Source of the DNA: Geminicoccus roseus DSM 18922
Lineage (GTDB): Bacteria; Pseudomonadota; Alphaproteobacteria; Geminicoccales; Geminicoccaceae
Reading direction: 5' to 3'
DNA length: 64,000 nucleotides
NCBI RefSeq assembly: GCF_000427665.1
Contig: NZ_KE386572.1
Span: 1,574,196 to 1,638,195 of the forward strand
Positions within the stretch are counted from its first letter, which is position 1. The number at the start of each line of letters is the position of its first letter. Both the position numbers and the translations under genes were made by a program. Below are positions 52,426 to 61,779 of the stretch, piece after piece. Under the pieces are notes generated by a model, which did no database searches, was not told the DNA's origin, and saw nothing but the letters and a program-made list of their open reading frames with translations.

Positions 52426-53535
52426 ATGCATCCTGCTATCCTGCAGTTCGGCACCGGGCGGCTGCTCCAGGCCCATGTCGACCTGATGCTCGACGAGGCG
52501 CTGGCCGCCGGCAATGCCGCCGGGCCGGCGGTCGCGGTCACCACCAGTGGCACGCCCGAAGCGGCCAAGCGCGCCAAGGCCCTGGCCTATGGCGCGGGCT
52601 TCCCCGTCCATATCCGCGGCCTCGTCGACGGCGAGCCGGTCGACCGGCAGGTGCAGGTGACCAGCATCACCGAGGCGCTCGATGCGGTGACCCATTGGGA
52701 GGATGTCCGCGCCCGGGCGGTCGATCCGCACATCCGGGCCTGGATCAGCAACACGGCCGACCGCGGCTACGAGCTGCATCCGGAGGACGACGGGTCGACC
52801 CCGGTGCCGCGCTCGTTCCCGGGCAAGCTCGTGAAGCTCCTGCAGGCCCGCTTCGAGGAGGGCGGCCATCCCTTGTCGGTGTTCCCGCTCGAGCTGATCA
52901 CCGACAACGGCAAGGTGCTGCGCAAGATCGTCACCGACCTGGCGACCGCCTGGGGCGCGTCGGGCGACTTCCTGGCCTGGCTGGAGCGGGACGTGATGTT
53001 CGCCGACAGTCTGGTCGACCGGATCGTCAGCGAGCCGATCGAGCCGGTCGGTGCGGTGGCGGAGCCCTATGCGCTCTGGGCCATCCGCGCGATGCCCGGC
53101 CTGTTCGTGCCGCTCGAGCACCCGGACGTGGTGGTGACCGACGACCTGGAGCGCTATGCGCGCCTGAAGCTGTTCATCCTGAACCTCGGCCACACCTGGC
53201 TCGCGGAGCGTTGGCTGAACGAGAAGCGCCCGTCGGAGGAGATCGTCCTGGAGGCGCTGCAGGACGTCGACATGGTCGCCAGCCTGGACCGGCTTTATGA
53301 CGAGGAGGTCCTGCCGGTGTTCGTCGCCATGGGACTGGGACCGCAGGCGGAGGAGTATCGCCGGACGACCATGGGGCGGTTCGCCAATCCGTTCCTGCGC
53401 CACCGGCTGGCGGACATCGCCTCCAACCATGCCGCCAAGAAGGAACGCCGGTTCGGCGGACTGGTCGCCTTGTCCCGCGAATATCTGCCGGACCATCCGA
53501 CCCCATTACTGGACGCTGCCATCGCAGCCGGCTGA
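52426..53535 (+). CDS. Mannitol-dehydrogenase-family (UxuB/UxaB-like) oxidoreductase
   Basis: 369 residues. ILQFGTGRLLQAHVDLM is the N-terminal nucleotide-binding strand-loop, LVDRIVSEPI is a family landmark, and LKLFILNLGHTWLAERWL carries the usual Lys-x4-Asn-x2-His catalytic set. Family members reduce fructuronate or tagaturonate, or oxidise mannitol. Right after the MDR dehydrogenase; together they would form an oxidation-reduction pair in hexuronate breakdown. Confidence 0.9.
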   Translation: MHPAILQFGTGRLLQAHVDLMLDEALAAGNAAGPAVAVTTSGTPEAAKRAKALAYGAGFPVHIRGLVDGEPVDRQVQVTSITEALDAVTHWEDVRARAVDPHIRAWISNTADRGYELHPEDDGSTPVPRSFPGKLVKLLQARFEEGGHPLSVFPLELITDNGKVLRKIVTDLATAWGASGDFLAWLERDVMFADSLVDRIVSEPIEPVGAVAEPYALWAIRAMPGLFVPLEHPDVVVTDDLERYARLKLFILNLGHTWLAERWLNEKRPSEEIVLEALQDVDMVASLDRLYDEEVLPVFVAMGLGPQAEEYRRTTMGRFANPFLRHRLADIASNHAAKKERRFGGLVALSREYLPDHPTPLLDAAIAAG

Positions 53536-53539
53536 GCCA

Positions 53540-54433
53540 TCAGTCCCGTGGGCGGCATTCGGTGAGCACCCGGCCGAGCTCGACGAAGTCGCGCTTGCGC
53601 GGGGAGCTCCGCCGCCAGGCCAGGCCGACCGCCCGCGAGGGCTCGGGATCGGTGAAGCGGAGCAGCTCGATCCGGCCATCGGTCACCTCCGCCTTGGCCG
53701 CGATCTCCGGCAGGATGGTGATGCCGTAGCCATTGGCGACCATCTGGATGATGGTCGCCAGGCTCGAGGCGCCAAATCCCGCCAGGGGTCCCATGCGCAT
53801 CGAGTTGCCGCAATAGGCCAGAGCCTGATCGCGCAGGCAGTGGCCTTCCTCCAGGAGCAGGAGCTTCTCGTCGGCCAGGGCGTTCGGATCTACCCGCCCG
53901 GTGGGGCTGTGGCCGGCGGTACCGCGGGCGATCAGGAACCGGTCGTCGAACAGCCGGATTGATTCCAGCTCGCGATCGGCAACCGGCAGCGCCAGGAGCA
54001 GCACGTCGAGGGTGCCGCGCTTCAGCTCGGTCAGGAGGATCTGGGTCTGCGTCTCCCGCAGCTGCAGCTCCAGCTCGGGATAGGATGCCTGGATGGCCGG
54101 CAGGGCCAGCGGCAGGAGGTAGGGCGCGATTGACGGGATCACGCCCAGGCGCAAGGCGCCGCTCAGCAGCTTGCGGCGGTGGCGGGCAAAGTCCTCCAGG
54201 TCGCGGACCTCGGCCAGGATGCGCCGGGCCCGCCGCACCACATCACGCCCAGTCTCGGTAAGCTCGACCCCGCCGCGCCGCCGCTCGACCAGCTGGGTGC
54301 CGAGCGCTGCTTCCATTTCCTGGATCTGCATCGACAAGGCAGGCTGGGTGACGTGGCAGGCGGCGGCCGCTTGGCCGTAGTGACGTGCCTCGGCAAGGGC
54401 GACGAGGTAGCGGAGCTGGCGAAGCGTGATCAT
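53540..54433 (-). CDS. oxyR: Hydrogen-peroxide regulator OxyR
   Basis: 297 residues. A LysR-type helix-turn-helix (LRQLRYLVALAEARHYGQAA, CHVTQPALSMQIQEMEAALG) is followed by the sensing domain containing GHCLRDQALAYC, where Cys199 and Cys208 have exactly the E. coli OxyR numbering and spacing for the peroxide-formed disulfide. Divergent from a catalase gene 106 bp away, the classic arrangement, so it should activate it under oxidative stress. Confidence 0.96.
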   Translation of the reverse strand: MITLRQLRYLVALAEARHYGQAAAACHVTQPALSMQIQEMEAALGTQLVERRRGGVELTETGRDVVRRARRILAEVRDLEDFARHRRKLLSGALRLGVIPSIAPYLLPLALPAIQASYPELELQLRETQTQILLTELKRGTLDVLLLALPVADRELESIRLFDDRFLIARGTAGHSPTGRVDPNALADEKLLLLEEGHCLRDQALAYCGNSMRMGPLAGFGASSLATIIQMVANGYGITILPEIAAKAEVTDGRIELLRFTDPEPSRAVGLAWRRSSPRKRDFVELGRVLTECRPRD

Positions 54434-54435
54434 CG

Positions 54436-54456
54436 GCGATCAGTTTATCTGATCGC
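54436..54456. promoter_or_regulatory. Candidate OxyR operator between oxyR and the catalase gene
   Basis: GCGATCAG and CTGATCGC are perfect inverted arms around TTTAT, two bases before the oxyR start. OxyR would repress itself from here; further sites could lie towards the catalase gene, where the sequence is AT-richer (about 54470-54500). Assignment by symmetry and position. Confidence 0.5.
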
Positions 54457-54539
54457 GCGTCTAAGACAATACGATTGGAACTTATCGAAACAACAGGGGC
54501 AGAGTGGGCATCCAAGTTTCGTGCAGCAATGAGCGGGCG

Positions 54540-56012
54540 ATGAGCGAGCCAACCACCCTAACCACCACGGCCGGCACCCCGGTGCCGGACAACCAGAATT
54601 CCCTCTCCGCCGGGCCGCGCGGGCCGCTGCTCCTCCAGGACTACCAGCTGATCGAAAAGCTGGCGCATCAGAACCGGGAGCGGATTCCCGAGCGGGTGGT
54701 GCATGCCAAGGGCAGCGCCGCCTACGGCACGCTGACGGTCACCCAGGACATCAGTCGCTACACCAAGGCGAAGTTCCTGAGCGAGATCGGCAAGGTGACC
54801 GAGGTCTTCCTGCGCTTTTCGACGGTGGCCGGCGAGCGCGGTGCTGCGGATGCCGAGCGGGACGTGCGAGGCTTCTCGCTCAAGGCCTATACCGAGGAGG
54901 GCAACTGGGACCTGGTGGGCAACAACACCCCGGTGTTCTTCGTGCGCGACCCGGTCAAGTTCCCCGATTTCATCCGTACCCAGAAGCGCCATCCCACCAC
55001 CAATCTGCGCTCGACCACCGCGATGTGGGACTTCTGGTCGCTCTCCCCGGAGAGCCTGCATCAGGTGACCATCCTGTTCAGCGACCGGGGGCTGCCGCAG
55101 AACTACCGGCAGATGCACGGCTACGGCTCGCACACCTATGCCTTCATCAATGACGCCGGCGAGCGGCACTGGGTGAAGTTCCACTTCAAGTCGCTGCAGG
55201 GGGTTCATACCTGGACCAACCGCGAGGCCGAGCAGGTCGTCGCCAGGGATCGGGAGAGCGCCCAGCGCGACCTGTTCAACGCCATCGAGCGCGGCGACTT
55301 CCCCCGCTGGCGGTTCTGCGTGCAGATCATGTCGGAGGCCGAGGCCGAGCAAACGTCCTTCAACCCGTTCGACCTGACCAAGGTGTGGCCGCACGGCGAG
55401 TTCCCGCTGATCGAGGTCGGCATCCTCGAACTGAACCGGAACCCCCGGCACTACTTCGCGGAAGTCGAGCAATCCTCCTTCTCGCCGTCCAACATCGTTC
55501 CGGGCATCGGCTTCTCGCCGGACAGGATGCTGCAGGGTCGGATCTTCGCCTATGCGGACGCACATCGCTACCGGGTGGGCACCCATTACGAGTCCCTGCC
55601 GGTCAACCAGCCCCGCTGCCCCGTCCGCCACTACCATGCCGACGGACAGATGCTCTCCAGCATCCCCGAGCGGGGCGACGCCTATTACGAGCCCAACTCG
55701 TTTGGGGGCGCTAAAGAAGACGACCGATTCGGGGAACCCGCCCTGCCATTGGCCGGTTCGGCAGCCAGGTACGATCATCGGGTTGGCAACGACGACTTCT
55801 CGCAGCCCGGTACCTTGTTCCGGCTGATGTCCGACGAGCAGCGCGAGCGTCTCATGGACAACATCGCCGAAGCAATGGATGGCGTTCCGACGTCGATCGT
55901 GCGTCGGCAGGTGGCCCATTTCTACGCGGCCGATCCGGACTACGGGATCGGTGTCGCGACCCGGATGGGCCTTTCGGCGACGGATCTGCCCCTGGCATCC
56001 GCTGCCGAATAA
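54540..56012 (+). CDS. katA: Monofunctional heme catalase
   Basis: 490 residues, the size of small-subunit catalases. [12 protein letters not shown] has the distal His55, [18 protein letters not shown] the distal Asn and NADPH-side sequence, and [14 protein letters not shown] the proximal heme ligand Tyr338. It splits hydrogen peroxide into water and oxygen in the cytoplasm. Divergent from oxyR and ended by a strong terminator. Confidence 0.96.
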   Translation: MSEPTTLTTTAGTPVPDNQNSLSAGPRGPLLLQDYQLIEKLAHQNRERIPERVVHAKGSAAYGTLTVTQDISRYTKAKFLSEIGKVTEVFLRFSTVAGERGAADAERDVRGFSLKAYTEEGNWDLVGNNTPVFFVRDPVKFPDFIRTQKRHPTTNLRSTTAMWDFWSLSPESLHQVTILFSDRGLPQNYRQMHGYGSHTYAFINDAGERHWVKFHFKSLQGVHTWTNREAEQVVARDRESAQRDLFNAIERGDFPRWRFCVQIMSEAEAEQTSFNPFDLTKVWPHGEFPLIEVGILELNRNPRHYFAEVEQSSFSPSNIVPGIGFSPDRMLQGRIFAYADAHRYRVGTHYESLPVNQPRCPVRHYHADGQMLSSIPERGDAYYEPNSFGGAKEDDRFGEPALPLAGSAARYDHRVGNDDFSQPGTLFRLMSDEQRERLMDNIAEAMDGVPTSIVRRQVAHFYAADPDYGIGVATRMGLSATDLPLASAAE

Positions 56013-56109
56013 CCAGCTGGTCGTAGGTGGCATGTCCGCCTGCTTGGATGCCGCAAGCACGCCGGGCAAGTGGACAGGCCGCAGTTTTCCCTCCCTGATC
56101 GAACTGACG

Positions 56110-56151
56110 ACGGGTCGCCCTCCACCCCCTCTTTGGCGACCCGTTTTTTTT
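56110..56151 (+). terminator. Intrinsic terminator after the catalase gene
   Basis: ACGGGTCGCC and GGCGACCCGT pair perfectly over ten bases around a 15-base loop, followed by eight T. It lies about 100 bases after the catalase stop. Confidence 0.93.
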
Positions 56152-56176
56152 CAGCAGCCGATGGATGGGAGGACTT

Positions 56177-56346
56177 TCAGCCGGGGCGGCCGGTCGCCGC
56201 GGCTTGGCCGATCGATCCCGCGGGTGGCGGCCCGAGCCGGTTGGCTTCAGCCTCGTCCGGCAGGCAGGCCCAGATCAGCAGGATGACCTGTCCCAGCAGC
56301 GACATCAGGCTCAACAGCAGCCACCAGCCCGTACGGCCGGTTGATC
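56177..56346 (-). pseudogene. Remnant of a DUF805 membrane-protein gene
   Basis: On the minus strand this stretch reads RSTGRTGWWLLLSLMSLLGQ, then VILLIWACLPDEAEANRLGP, and ends at a stop at 56177. That is the last third of a DUF805 protein: GR(S/T)GWW, one membrane helix, then CLPG..G.NR.GP. The N-terminal two-thirds and any start codon are absent; upstream in-frame codons do not resemble the family. Confidence 0.7.
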
Positions 56347-56424
56347 TTCCCGGAACCTGCTGCGCAGCGACGCCTTTCTTCCCTGAGCAGCCCGTGCCTC
56401 ACCTGCCCGGAAAGGACCCGGTCC

Positions 56425-56862
56425 ATGGACCTGATCCGAGGCTATCTCGTCGTTCTCCTTCTTCTCTTCCCCTCTTTCGCAGCCGGAGCCGCCGCGATGG
56501 ATCCGATGGACTCCTATCAGTGGAAGAACCGTGTGCTGCTGATGTTCGCGTCGCCTGACGACCCGGAACTCACGAACCAGAGGGACACACTTTCGCGCCA
56601 TGAGGCCGAACTGGCCGATCGTGACATGGTGGTGTTCGCGGTGGTGGGCGACGACCAGATCGTTCCGCTGTACGGCGATGCGCCGCCGGCAGCGCAGGCG
56701 GCAAGGCTCCGGGAACAGTTCGAGGTTTCTTCCGGGGATGGCTTCACCGCCCTCCTGGTGGGCAAGGACGGCGGCGTCAAATGGCGGAAGAACCGCCCGG
56801 CCATCCCCCAGGAGCTGTTCGGCCTGATCGACGCGATGCCAATGCGGCGCAACGAGCGCTGA
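56425..56862 (+). CDS. Exported DUF4174 protein
   Basis: 145 residues from the ATG at 56425. Signal peptide (LIRGYLVVLLLLFPSFAAGA) then a thioredoxin-like DUF4174 domain: WKNRVLLMFASPDDPELTNQ, DRDMVVFAVVGDD and DGFTALLVGKDGGVKWRKNR, the last matching the LIGKDG..K end. The redox cysteines are missing, as is usual in this family. Periplasmic, function unknown. Convergent with the GreA-type gene. Confidence 0.9.
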   Translation: MDLIRGYLVVLLLLFPSFAAGAAAMDPMDSYQWKNRVLLMFASPDDPELTNQRDTLSRHEAELADRDMVVFAVVGDDQIVPLYGDAPPAAQAARLREQFEVSSGDGFTALLVGKDGGVKWRKNRPAIPQELFGLIDAMPMRRNER

Positions 56863-56869
56863 AATCCGC

Positions 56870-57343
56870 TCAGGCGAGAGGACGGATGGCCAGCACCTCC
56901 AGCTCCTCGTCGCGGAACCGCGCGGTCTCGCCCTCGGCAAGGCCGATCAGGGCGCTGGCGAGCGGCGCTGTCCAGGCGATCCGGCCCTGCTCCGGGGCGC
57001 TCTCGTCCTCTCCCACCAGGCTCAAAGTCTGAAGACGGCCATCCGGCCAGCGCAACTCGACCTCGGTCCCGAACACGACCTGCTCCGGGCGGGCCAGCGG
57101 CTCGACGCGTTCCGCGCTGGCGAGGCGAGCCTTCCAGTAGCGCAGCTCGCGGGCGATCCGGGCGTGGGCGCTGCGGTCGTCAGACGGCGTTCCGGCCTCC
57201 TCGGCACGCCAGTGGGCCAGGGCAGCCTCGATCTGGCGATAGCCCTCCGGCGTGACCAGGTTACGGTTCGGGCTGATCGTCCGATCCGGCAGATCGTCGA
57301 TCGCCGCGTCGCCGTCCGGCTCCTTCACGAACGCCCGGCTCAT
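56870..57343 (-). CDS. GreA/GreB-family transcription elongation factor
   Basis: 157 residues, GGGAG before the ATG. MSRAFVKEPD, then PDRTISPNRNLVTPEGYRQIEAAL is the start of the GreB-type variant common in alphaproteobacteria; a helical hairpin (ARELRYWKARLASAERVEP) and the C-terminal FKBP-like globule (VVFGTEVELRWPDGR, WTAPLASALIGLAEGE) follow. These factors help RNA polymerase cut back and restart, or act in stress. The hairpin tip acidic residues are in SAHARIA-like form, so cleavage power is unsure. Confidence 0.87.
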   Translation of the reverse strand: MSRAFVKEPDGDAAIDDLPDRTISPNRNLVTPEGYRQIEAALAHWRAEEAGTPSDDRSAHARIARELRYWKARLASAERVEPLARPEQVVFGTEVELRWPDGRLQTLSLVGEDESAPEQGRIAWTAPLASALIGLAEGETARFRDEELEVLAIRPLA

Positions 57344-57484
57344 TTCTTGCGTGCTCCCTGCCCGTTGTCTCGAACGATCAAGGCTAGCGCGCCGGCCACC
57401 CCGCCGACAATCCGGCCGGTGACGCAGCTATGTTGCAGGAGGCACATTTCATGTTGTATTCACCACTGATCGTCTGAGGGGTCG

Positions 57485-58471
57485 ATGTACGACGCAGCAT
57501 TTCTCGATCGGCTGGAAGCTGGCCTGCGCGGTGCACTCCCGGCTTGGGGGATGGAGGCCGGTGTCTCGCTCCGCCTGCTCACGATCTCGGAGAATGCCAC
57601 CTTCCTGGTCGAGGATCCGGTGCGCGGCCACCCGGTGATCTTCCGGGTGCATCGCCCGGCCTATCACGAGAAGGAAGAGATCATCTCGGAGCTGGCCTGG
57701 ATCAGCGCCCTGATCGCCGACGGCACGGTGGCAACACCCCGGCCTCTCGCGACGGTCGGCGGCGATCTGCTCGGCTCCTTCGAGGATGGCGGCGACCTTC
57801 GCCATGTGGCGGCGTTCGAGTTTATGAGCGGAGCTGAGCCGGAGGCATCGAGTAGCTCGGTGCCCTGGTTCCACACCCTGGGAGCAGTCAGCGCGCAACT
57901 GCACGCCCATACCCGCGCCTGGGCCCGGCCCGGCACCTTTCGGCGCAAAACATGGGATTTCGACGCCATGCTGGGCCATCGCCCGCTATGGGGCGACTGG
58001 CGCGCAGGCCTGGGTCTGGACGGGCCGGGGCGACAGGTCCTGGAGCGGACCTCGGTCGAGCTCGAGCGTCGCCTGCGCGCCTACGGTCAGGCTCCAGACC
58101 GGTTCGGCCTGATCCATGCCGACCTGCGCCTTGCCAACCTGCTGGTCGACGGTGACCGGCTGGGGATCATCGACTTTGATGACTGCGGCTTCTCCTGGTT
58201 CATGTACGACTTTGCCGCCGCGGTCAGCTTCTTCGAGGATGACCCGGTCGTGCCGGACCTGCAGGAAGCCTGGCTTGAAGGCTATCGGAGCCAGGGCCAG
58301 GTCACCGCCGACGACCTGGCGATGATGCCGGTCTTCCTGATGCTGCGCCGGATGCTGCTCACGGCCTGGATCGCCTCCCACGCCGAGACCCCGACCGCCC
58401 AGGAGATGGGCGTTCCCTATACCGCCGGCACCGTCGTGCTGGCCGAGCGCTTCCTGGCCGAACAGGCCTGA
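57485..58471 (+). CDS. APH-family small-molecule kinase (hydroxylysine/homoserine kinase-like)
   Basis: 328 residues. ENATFLVEDPVRGHPVIFRVHRP is the N-lobe, LIHADLRLANLLVDG the catalytic loop (HxDxxxxN) and LGIIDFDDCGFSWFMYDFA the metal-binding DFD. It would phosphorylate a hydroxyl of a small amine or alcohol. It lies 23 bp before a class-III PLP enzyme of the phospho-lyase kind, an arrangement known for hydroxylysine and ethanolamine breakdown. Confidence 0.88.
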   Translation: MYDAAFLDRLEAGLRGALPAWGMEAGVSLRLLTISENATFLVEDPVRGHPVIFRVHRPAYHEKEEIISELAWISALIADGTVATPRPLATVGGDLLGSFEDGGDLRHVAAFEFMSGAEPEASSSSVPWFHTLGAVSAQLHAHTRAWARPGTFRRKTWDFDAMLGHRPLWGDWRAGLGLDGPGRQVLERTSVELERRLRAYGQAPDRFGLIHADLRLANLLVDGDRLGIIDFDDCGFSWFMYDFAAAVSFFEDDPVVPDLQEAWLEGYRSQGQVTADDLAMMPVFLMLRRMLLTAWIASHAETPTAQEMGVPYTAGTVVLAERFLAEQA

Positions 58472-58494
58472 CCCGCATATCTGGGAGACATCTT

Positions 58495-59850
58495 GTGCCG
58501 GACGACCGCGCGATGCCGCAAAGCCAGCAGATCCTGGCGCTCAATGCCTTCGACGCCAGCCGTGCCGGCAGGTTGGACGACGCGACTGCGCGACTGGTGG
58601 AACGCCGACAGAAGACGTTCGGGCCGACCTCGGTGCTGTTCTACGAGGAGCCGATGCATGTCGTGTCAGCGAACGGCGTGTGGATGAACACGGCCGACGG
58701 GCAGCGCTACCTGGATGTCTACAACAACGTGCCCTCGGTCGGGCACTGCCATCCTCGCGTGGTCGAGGCGATCGCCAGGCAGGCCGGCCAGCTGAACACC
58801 CATACCCGCTATCTCTACGACATCATCCACACCTATGCCGAGCGGCTCCTGGAGACGTTCCCGGACGGGCTGGACAAGGTGACCTTCACCTGTACCGGCA
58901 CGGAGAGCAACGACCTGGCGCTCCGGATCGCCACCGCGGCCACCGGCAGGCGCGGCTTCGTCGTCACCGACAATGCCTATCACGGCAACAGCTGGGCGGT
59001 GACCGATGTCTCGCCTTCCTCGATGCCGGGCAAGGCGCCGCCTCCGCATGTCCGGGTGATCCGGGCGCCGGATGTCTATCGCGCGCCCTCCGACGACCTG
59101 CCCGGCCGCTTCGCTGCGGACCTGCAGGAGGCGATCGACAGCCTGGAGGCGGACGGGATCGGCTTTGCCGCCTTCCTCGCCGACACGATCTTCTCCAGCG
59201 ACGGGATCTATGCCGATCCCGCTCCCTTCCTGGGCCCGGCGGTTGCTGCCGCTCATGCCGCAGGCGGCCTGTTCATCGCCGACGAGGTCCAGCCAGGCTT
59301 TGGCCGGACCGGCGACGCCATGTGGGGCTTCATGCGCCATGGCGTGACGCCGGACATCGTCACCATGGGCAAGCCCATGGGCAACGGCTTCCCCATGGGC
59401 GGGGTGGTGTCGCGGGCGGATCTCCTGGAGGCGTTCACCAAGAGCGTCGGCTATTTCAACACGTTCGGCGGCAACCCCGTGGCCGCGGCCGCAGGCCTGG
59501 CGGTGCTGGACGTCATCGCCGACGAGGGATTGGTTGCGAATGCGGCCGAGGTCGGCACCCACCTGCGCGACCGGCTGCGCCACCTAGCCGGCAACGGCCA
59601 CCCGGAGATCGGCGACGTGCGCGGGGCCGGGCTTTATGTGGGGGTCGACTTCGTGCGCGATCCGCTGACCAGGGAGCCGGCGCCGGAACTAGCGACGCGG
59701 GTGATCAATGGGTTGCACCGCAAGAACATCCTGATCGGCGCCGCGGGGCGGCACGGCAATGTGCTCAAGATCCGGCCACCCCTGGTCTTTTCCCGGCAGA
59801 ACGCCGACCAGCTCGTCGACTGCCTGGGCGAGGTGCTGGAGGAGGGCTGA
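58495..59850 (+). CDS. Class-III PLP enzyme, aminotransferase or phospho-lyase
   Basis: 451 residues from a GTG (ATG at 58513 possible). [28 protein letters not shown] (in two pieces), [30 protein letters not shown] and [11 protein letters not shown] with PLP Lys293 are typical of the AGXT2L (ethanolamine-phosphate or 5-phosphohydroxylysine phospho-lyase) branch. With the kinase next door, the pair would phosphorylate and then eliminate phosphate and ammonia, giving an aldehyde. A plain transaminase is the alternative. Confidence 0.9.
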   Translation: MPDDRAMPQSQQILALNAFDASRAGRLDDATARLVERRQKTFGPTSVLFYEEPMHVVSANGVWMNTADGQRYLDVYNNVPSVGHCHPRVVEAIARQAGQLNTHTRYLYDIIHTYAERLLETFPDGLDKVTFTCTGTESNDLALRIATAATGRRGFVVTDNAYHGNSWAVTDVSPSSMPGKAPPPHVRVIRAPDVYRAPSDDLPGRFAADLQEAIDSLEADGIGFAAFLADTIFSSDGIYADPAPFLGPAVAAAHAAGGLFIADEVQPGFGRTGDAMWGFMRHGVTPDIVTMGKPMGNGFPMGGVVSRADLLEAFTKSVGYFNTFGGNPVAAAAGLAVLDVIADEGLVANAAEVGTHLRDRLRHLAGNGHPEIGDVRGAGLYVGVDFVRDPLTREPAPELATRVINGLHRKNILIGAAGRHGNVLKIRPPLVFSRQNADQLVDCLGEVLEEG

Positions 59851-59862
59851 CCCTCCTCCGCT

Positions 59863-60636
59863 TCAGCCCATCGCTTCGAGGGCGCCCAGCGATTCCGGCA
59901 GGACCTGGCCGCCATCCACCACGATGCTCTGGCCGGTGATGTAGGCTGCCTCCTCCGAGGCGAAGAACAGGGCGGCGTTGGCGATGTCGGCGACGCTGCC
60001 CAGCCGCTTCATCGGCACCGAGGCGGCCATGGTGGCCAGGTAGTCGTCGCCCAGCCCGTCCAGGCCTTCGGTCATGATGTTGCCCGGCATCACCGCATTC
60101 ACCGTGATGTTCCACGGCGCCAGCTCGATCGCGGCCGTGCGCATGAAGCCGAGCTGGCCGGCCTTGCTGGCGCCGTAATGGGTCCAGCCCGGATAGCCGG
60201 TGATCGGCCCGGTGATCGACGAGGTCAGCACGATCCGTCCCTGGTTCTGGCGCTTCATCTGCGCGAGGCAGGCGCTGACCGACAGGAAGGTCCCCTTCAG
60301 GTTGACCCCGATCACCTCGTCGAAGTCGGCAGGGGTCATCTCGTCGAGCTTGGCTGCGGGAAAGATGCCGGCATTGGCGCACAGCACGTCGATGCTGCCA
60401 TACCGGCCGACCGCCTCGGCGGCCATCGCCTCGCAACCGGCAGGGTCGGTCACGTCGGCTGCGAAGGCGGAGGCGTGCGGCCCAATCTCGCCGGCCACCT
60501 TCTCCGCGTCGCCCAGGTGCCGGGCGACCACCAGGACGTTCAGGCCTGCCTCGCCAAAGCGCAGGCAGAGCCCGCGGCCGATCCCCTTGCTGCCGCCCGT
60601 CACGATGGCGGTGCGCCCTGCCAATGATTTCAGCAT
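59863..60636 (-). CDS. SDR oxidoreductase (FabG-like)
   Basis: 257 residues. [20 protein letters not shown] as the cofactor loop, CANAGIFPA, the serine in VLTSSITGP, and YGASK for the Tyr-Lys pair; [16 protein letters not shown] and [18 protein letters not shown] complete a classical SDR. Such enzymes reduce 3-oxoacyl groups or oxidise secondary alcohols. Convergent with the PLP enzyme gene, 12 bp apart. Confidence 0.94.
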   Translation of the reverse strand: MLKSLAGRTAIVTGGSKGIGRGLCLRFGEAGLNVLVVARHLGDAEKVAGEIGPHASAFAADVTDPAGCEAMAAEAVGRYGSIDVLCANAGIFPAAKLDEMTPADFDEVIGVNLKGTFLSVSACLAQMKRQNQGRIVLTSSITGPITGYPGWTHYGASKAGQLGFMRTAAIELAPWNITVNAVMPGNIMTEGLDGLGDDYLATMAASVPMKRLGSVADIANAALFFASEEAAYITGQSIVVDGGQVLPESLGALEAMG

Positions 60637-60720
60637 CCCATCTTCCCCTTATGCCATGACATCGATCAGAGCGGCGATCCGATGCGGAGGGAAGAGGCTG
60701 AAGGTTTCCTCCCGTACCGC

Positions 60721-61548
60721 TCAGGTCTTCACCCAGGCCGCGTGCACGTTGCCGGTGGCCTTCAATTCCTGTGCCAGCCAGGGCAGCCCCACCTCGACGG
60801 CTGGGGGCAGGCTTTCCGGCGGGTTGATCACCAGGAGGCCGGACCCGGTCATGCCGCGACGCGCCTCGTCCGGCTCGACGCAGAACTCGATCCGGTACTG
60901 CCGGCCGATCTCGCTTTCCGCGAGCCCGCCCAGCATCCGGTCGGTGAACCGCCGGTCGATCACCGGGTACCAGAGCAGGTAGGTGCCGGTGCCCAGGCGC
61001 CGATAGGCCTTGATCAGGGTGTCCTGGACCTGGCCGTAGTCGGTCTTGATCTCATAGGAGGGATCGATCAGCACCAAAGCGTGCTTTTCCGGAGGCGGGA
61101 AGATCGCCGGCAGGCTGGCCAGCCCGTCCGCCTTGACCACCGCCACCCGCGGGTCGGTGCACAGGAGCGAGGAAAGGGCGGCGAAGTCGGTCGTGTGCAG
61201 CTCGAAGCAGACCATGCGGTCGCGGGCGCGCAGGAGCCGGTGCGAGATCTCCGGTGAGCCGGCATAGGCACGCGGCCCGTCGACATGGACCATCTCCAGC
61301 CAGTCGCGCAGAAGCGGCGGCGCCACGTCGATCCGCTGCAGGAGGGGCAGGATCCCGCTTCGCCACTCCGCCACCTTCTCCCCCATGTCGCTCTTCAGGT
61401 CGTAGAGGCCGGCGCCGGCATGGGTGTCGACCACCAGCAGCGGCCGCTCGTCGGCGGCGACGATCGCCTTGTGGATGAACTGCAGGGTGGCGTGCTTGAG
61501 GACGTCGGCGTGGTTGCCGGCGTGGAAGCCGTGGCGATAGCTGAGCAT
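60721..61548 (-). CDS. rlmJ: 23S rRNA adenine-2030 N6-methyltransferase RlmJ
   Basis: 275 residues. MLSYRHGFHAGNHADVLKHATL is the diagnostic start, VDTHAGAGLYDL the S-adenosylmethionine loop, and LVLIDPSYE the catalytic motif (a DPSY variant of DPPY). RlmJ adds one methyl to A2030 in 23S rRNA before assembly. It stands alone. Confidence 0.96.
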   Translation of the reverse strand: MLSYRHGFHAGNHADVLKHATLQFIHKAIVAADERPLLVVDTHAGAGLYDLKSDMGEKVAEWRSGILPLLQRIDVAPPLLRDWLEMVHVDGPRAYAGSPEISHRLLRARDRMVCFELHTTDFAALSSLLCTDPRVAVVKADGLASLPAIFPPPEKHALVLIDPSYEIKTDYGQVQDTLIKAYRRLGTGTYLLWYPVIDRRFTDRMLGGLAESEIGRQYRIEFCVEPDEARRGMTGSGLLVINPPESLPPAVEVGLPWLAQELKATGNVHAAWVKT

Positions 61549-61779
61549 GACGAGTCACTGGATCCGATGGAAACGGGCTGGCCGGAAACCGCGAGCGGCG
61601 CCGATGCCGGACGGCGGGCTGCAGGGCATGGGCCGGCAGACCTGCTTGATAGCTCATTCGGCCAACCGGGTCAGTCCCTGCCAGTCTCGACCGGCATGAA
61701 GGACGTGAACTGGAACTGTCGGCCCTCCGCTTGTAGCCTCCACCGGGCAAAACAATGAACCAGCTCGCTCCGGAAGCTC

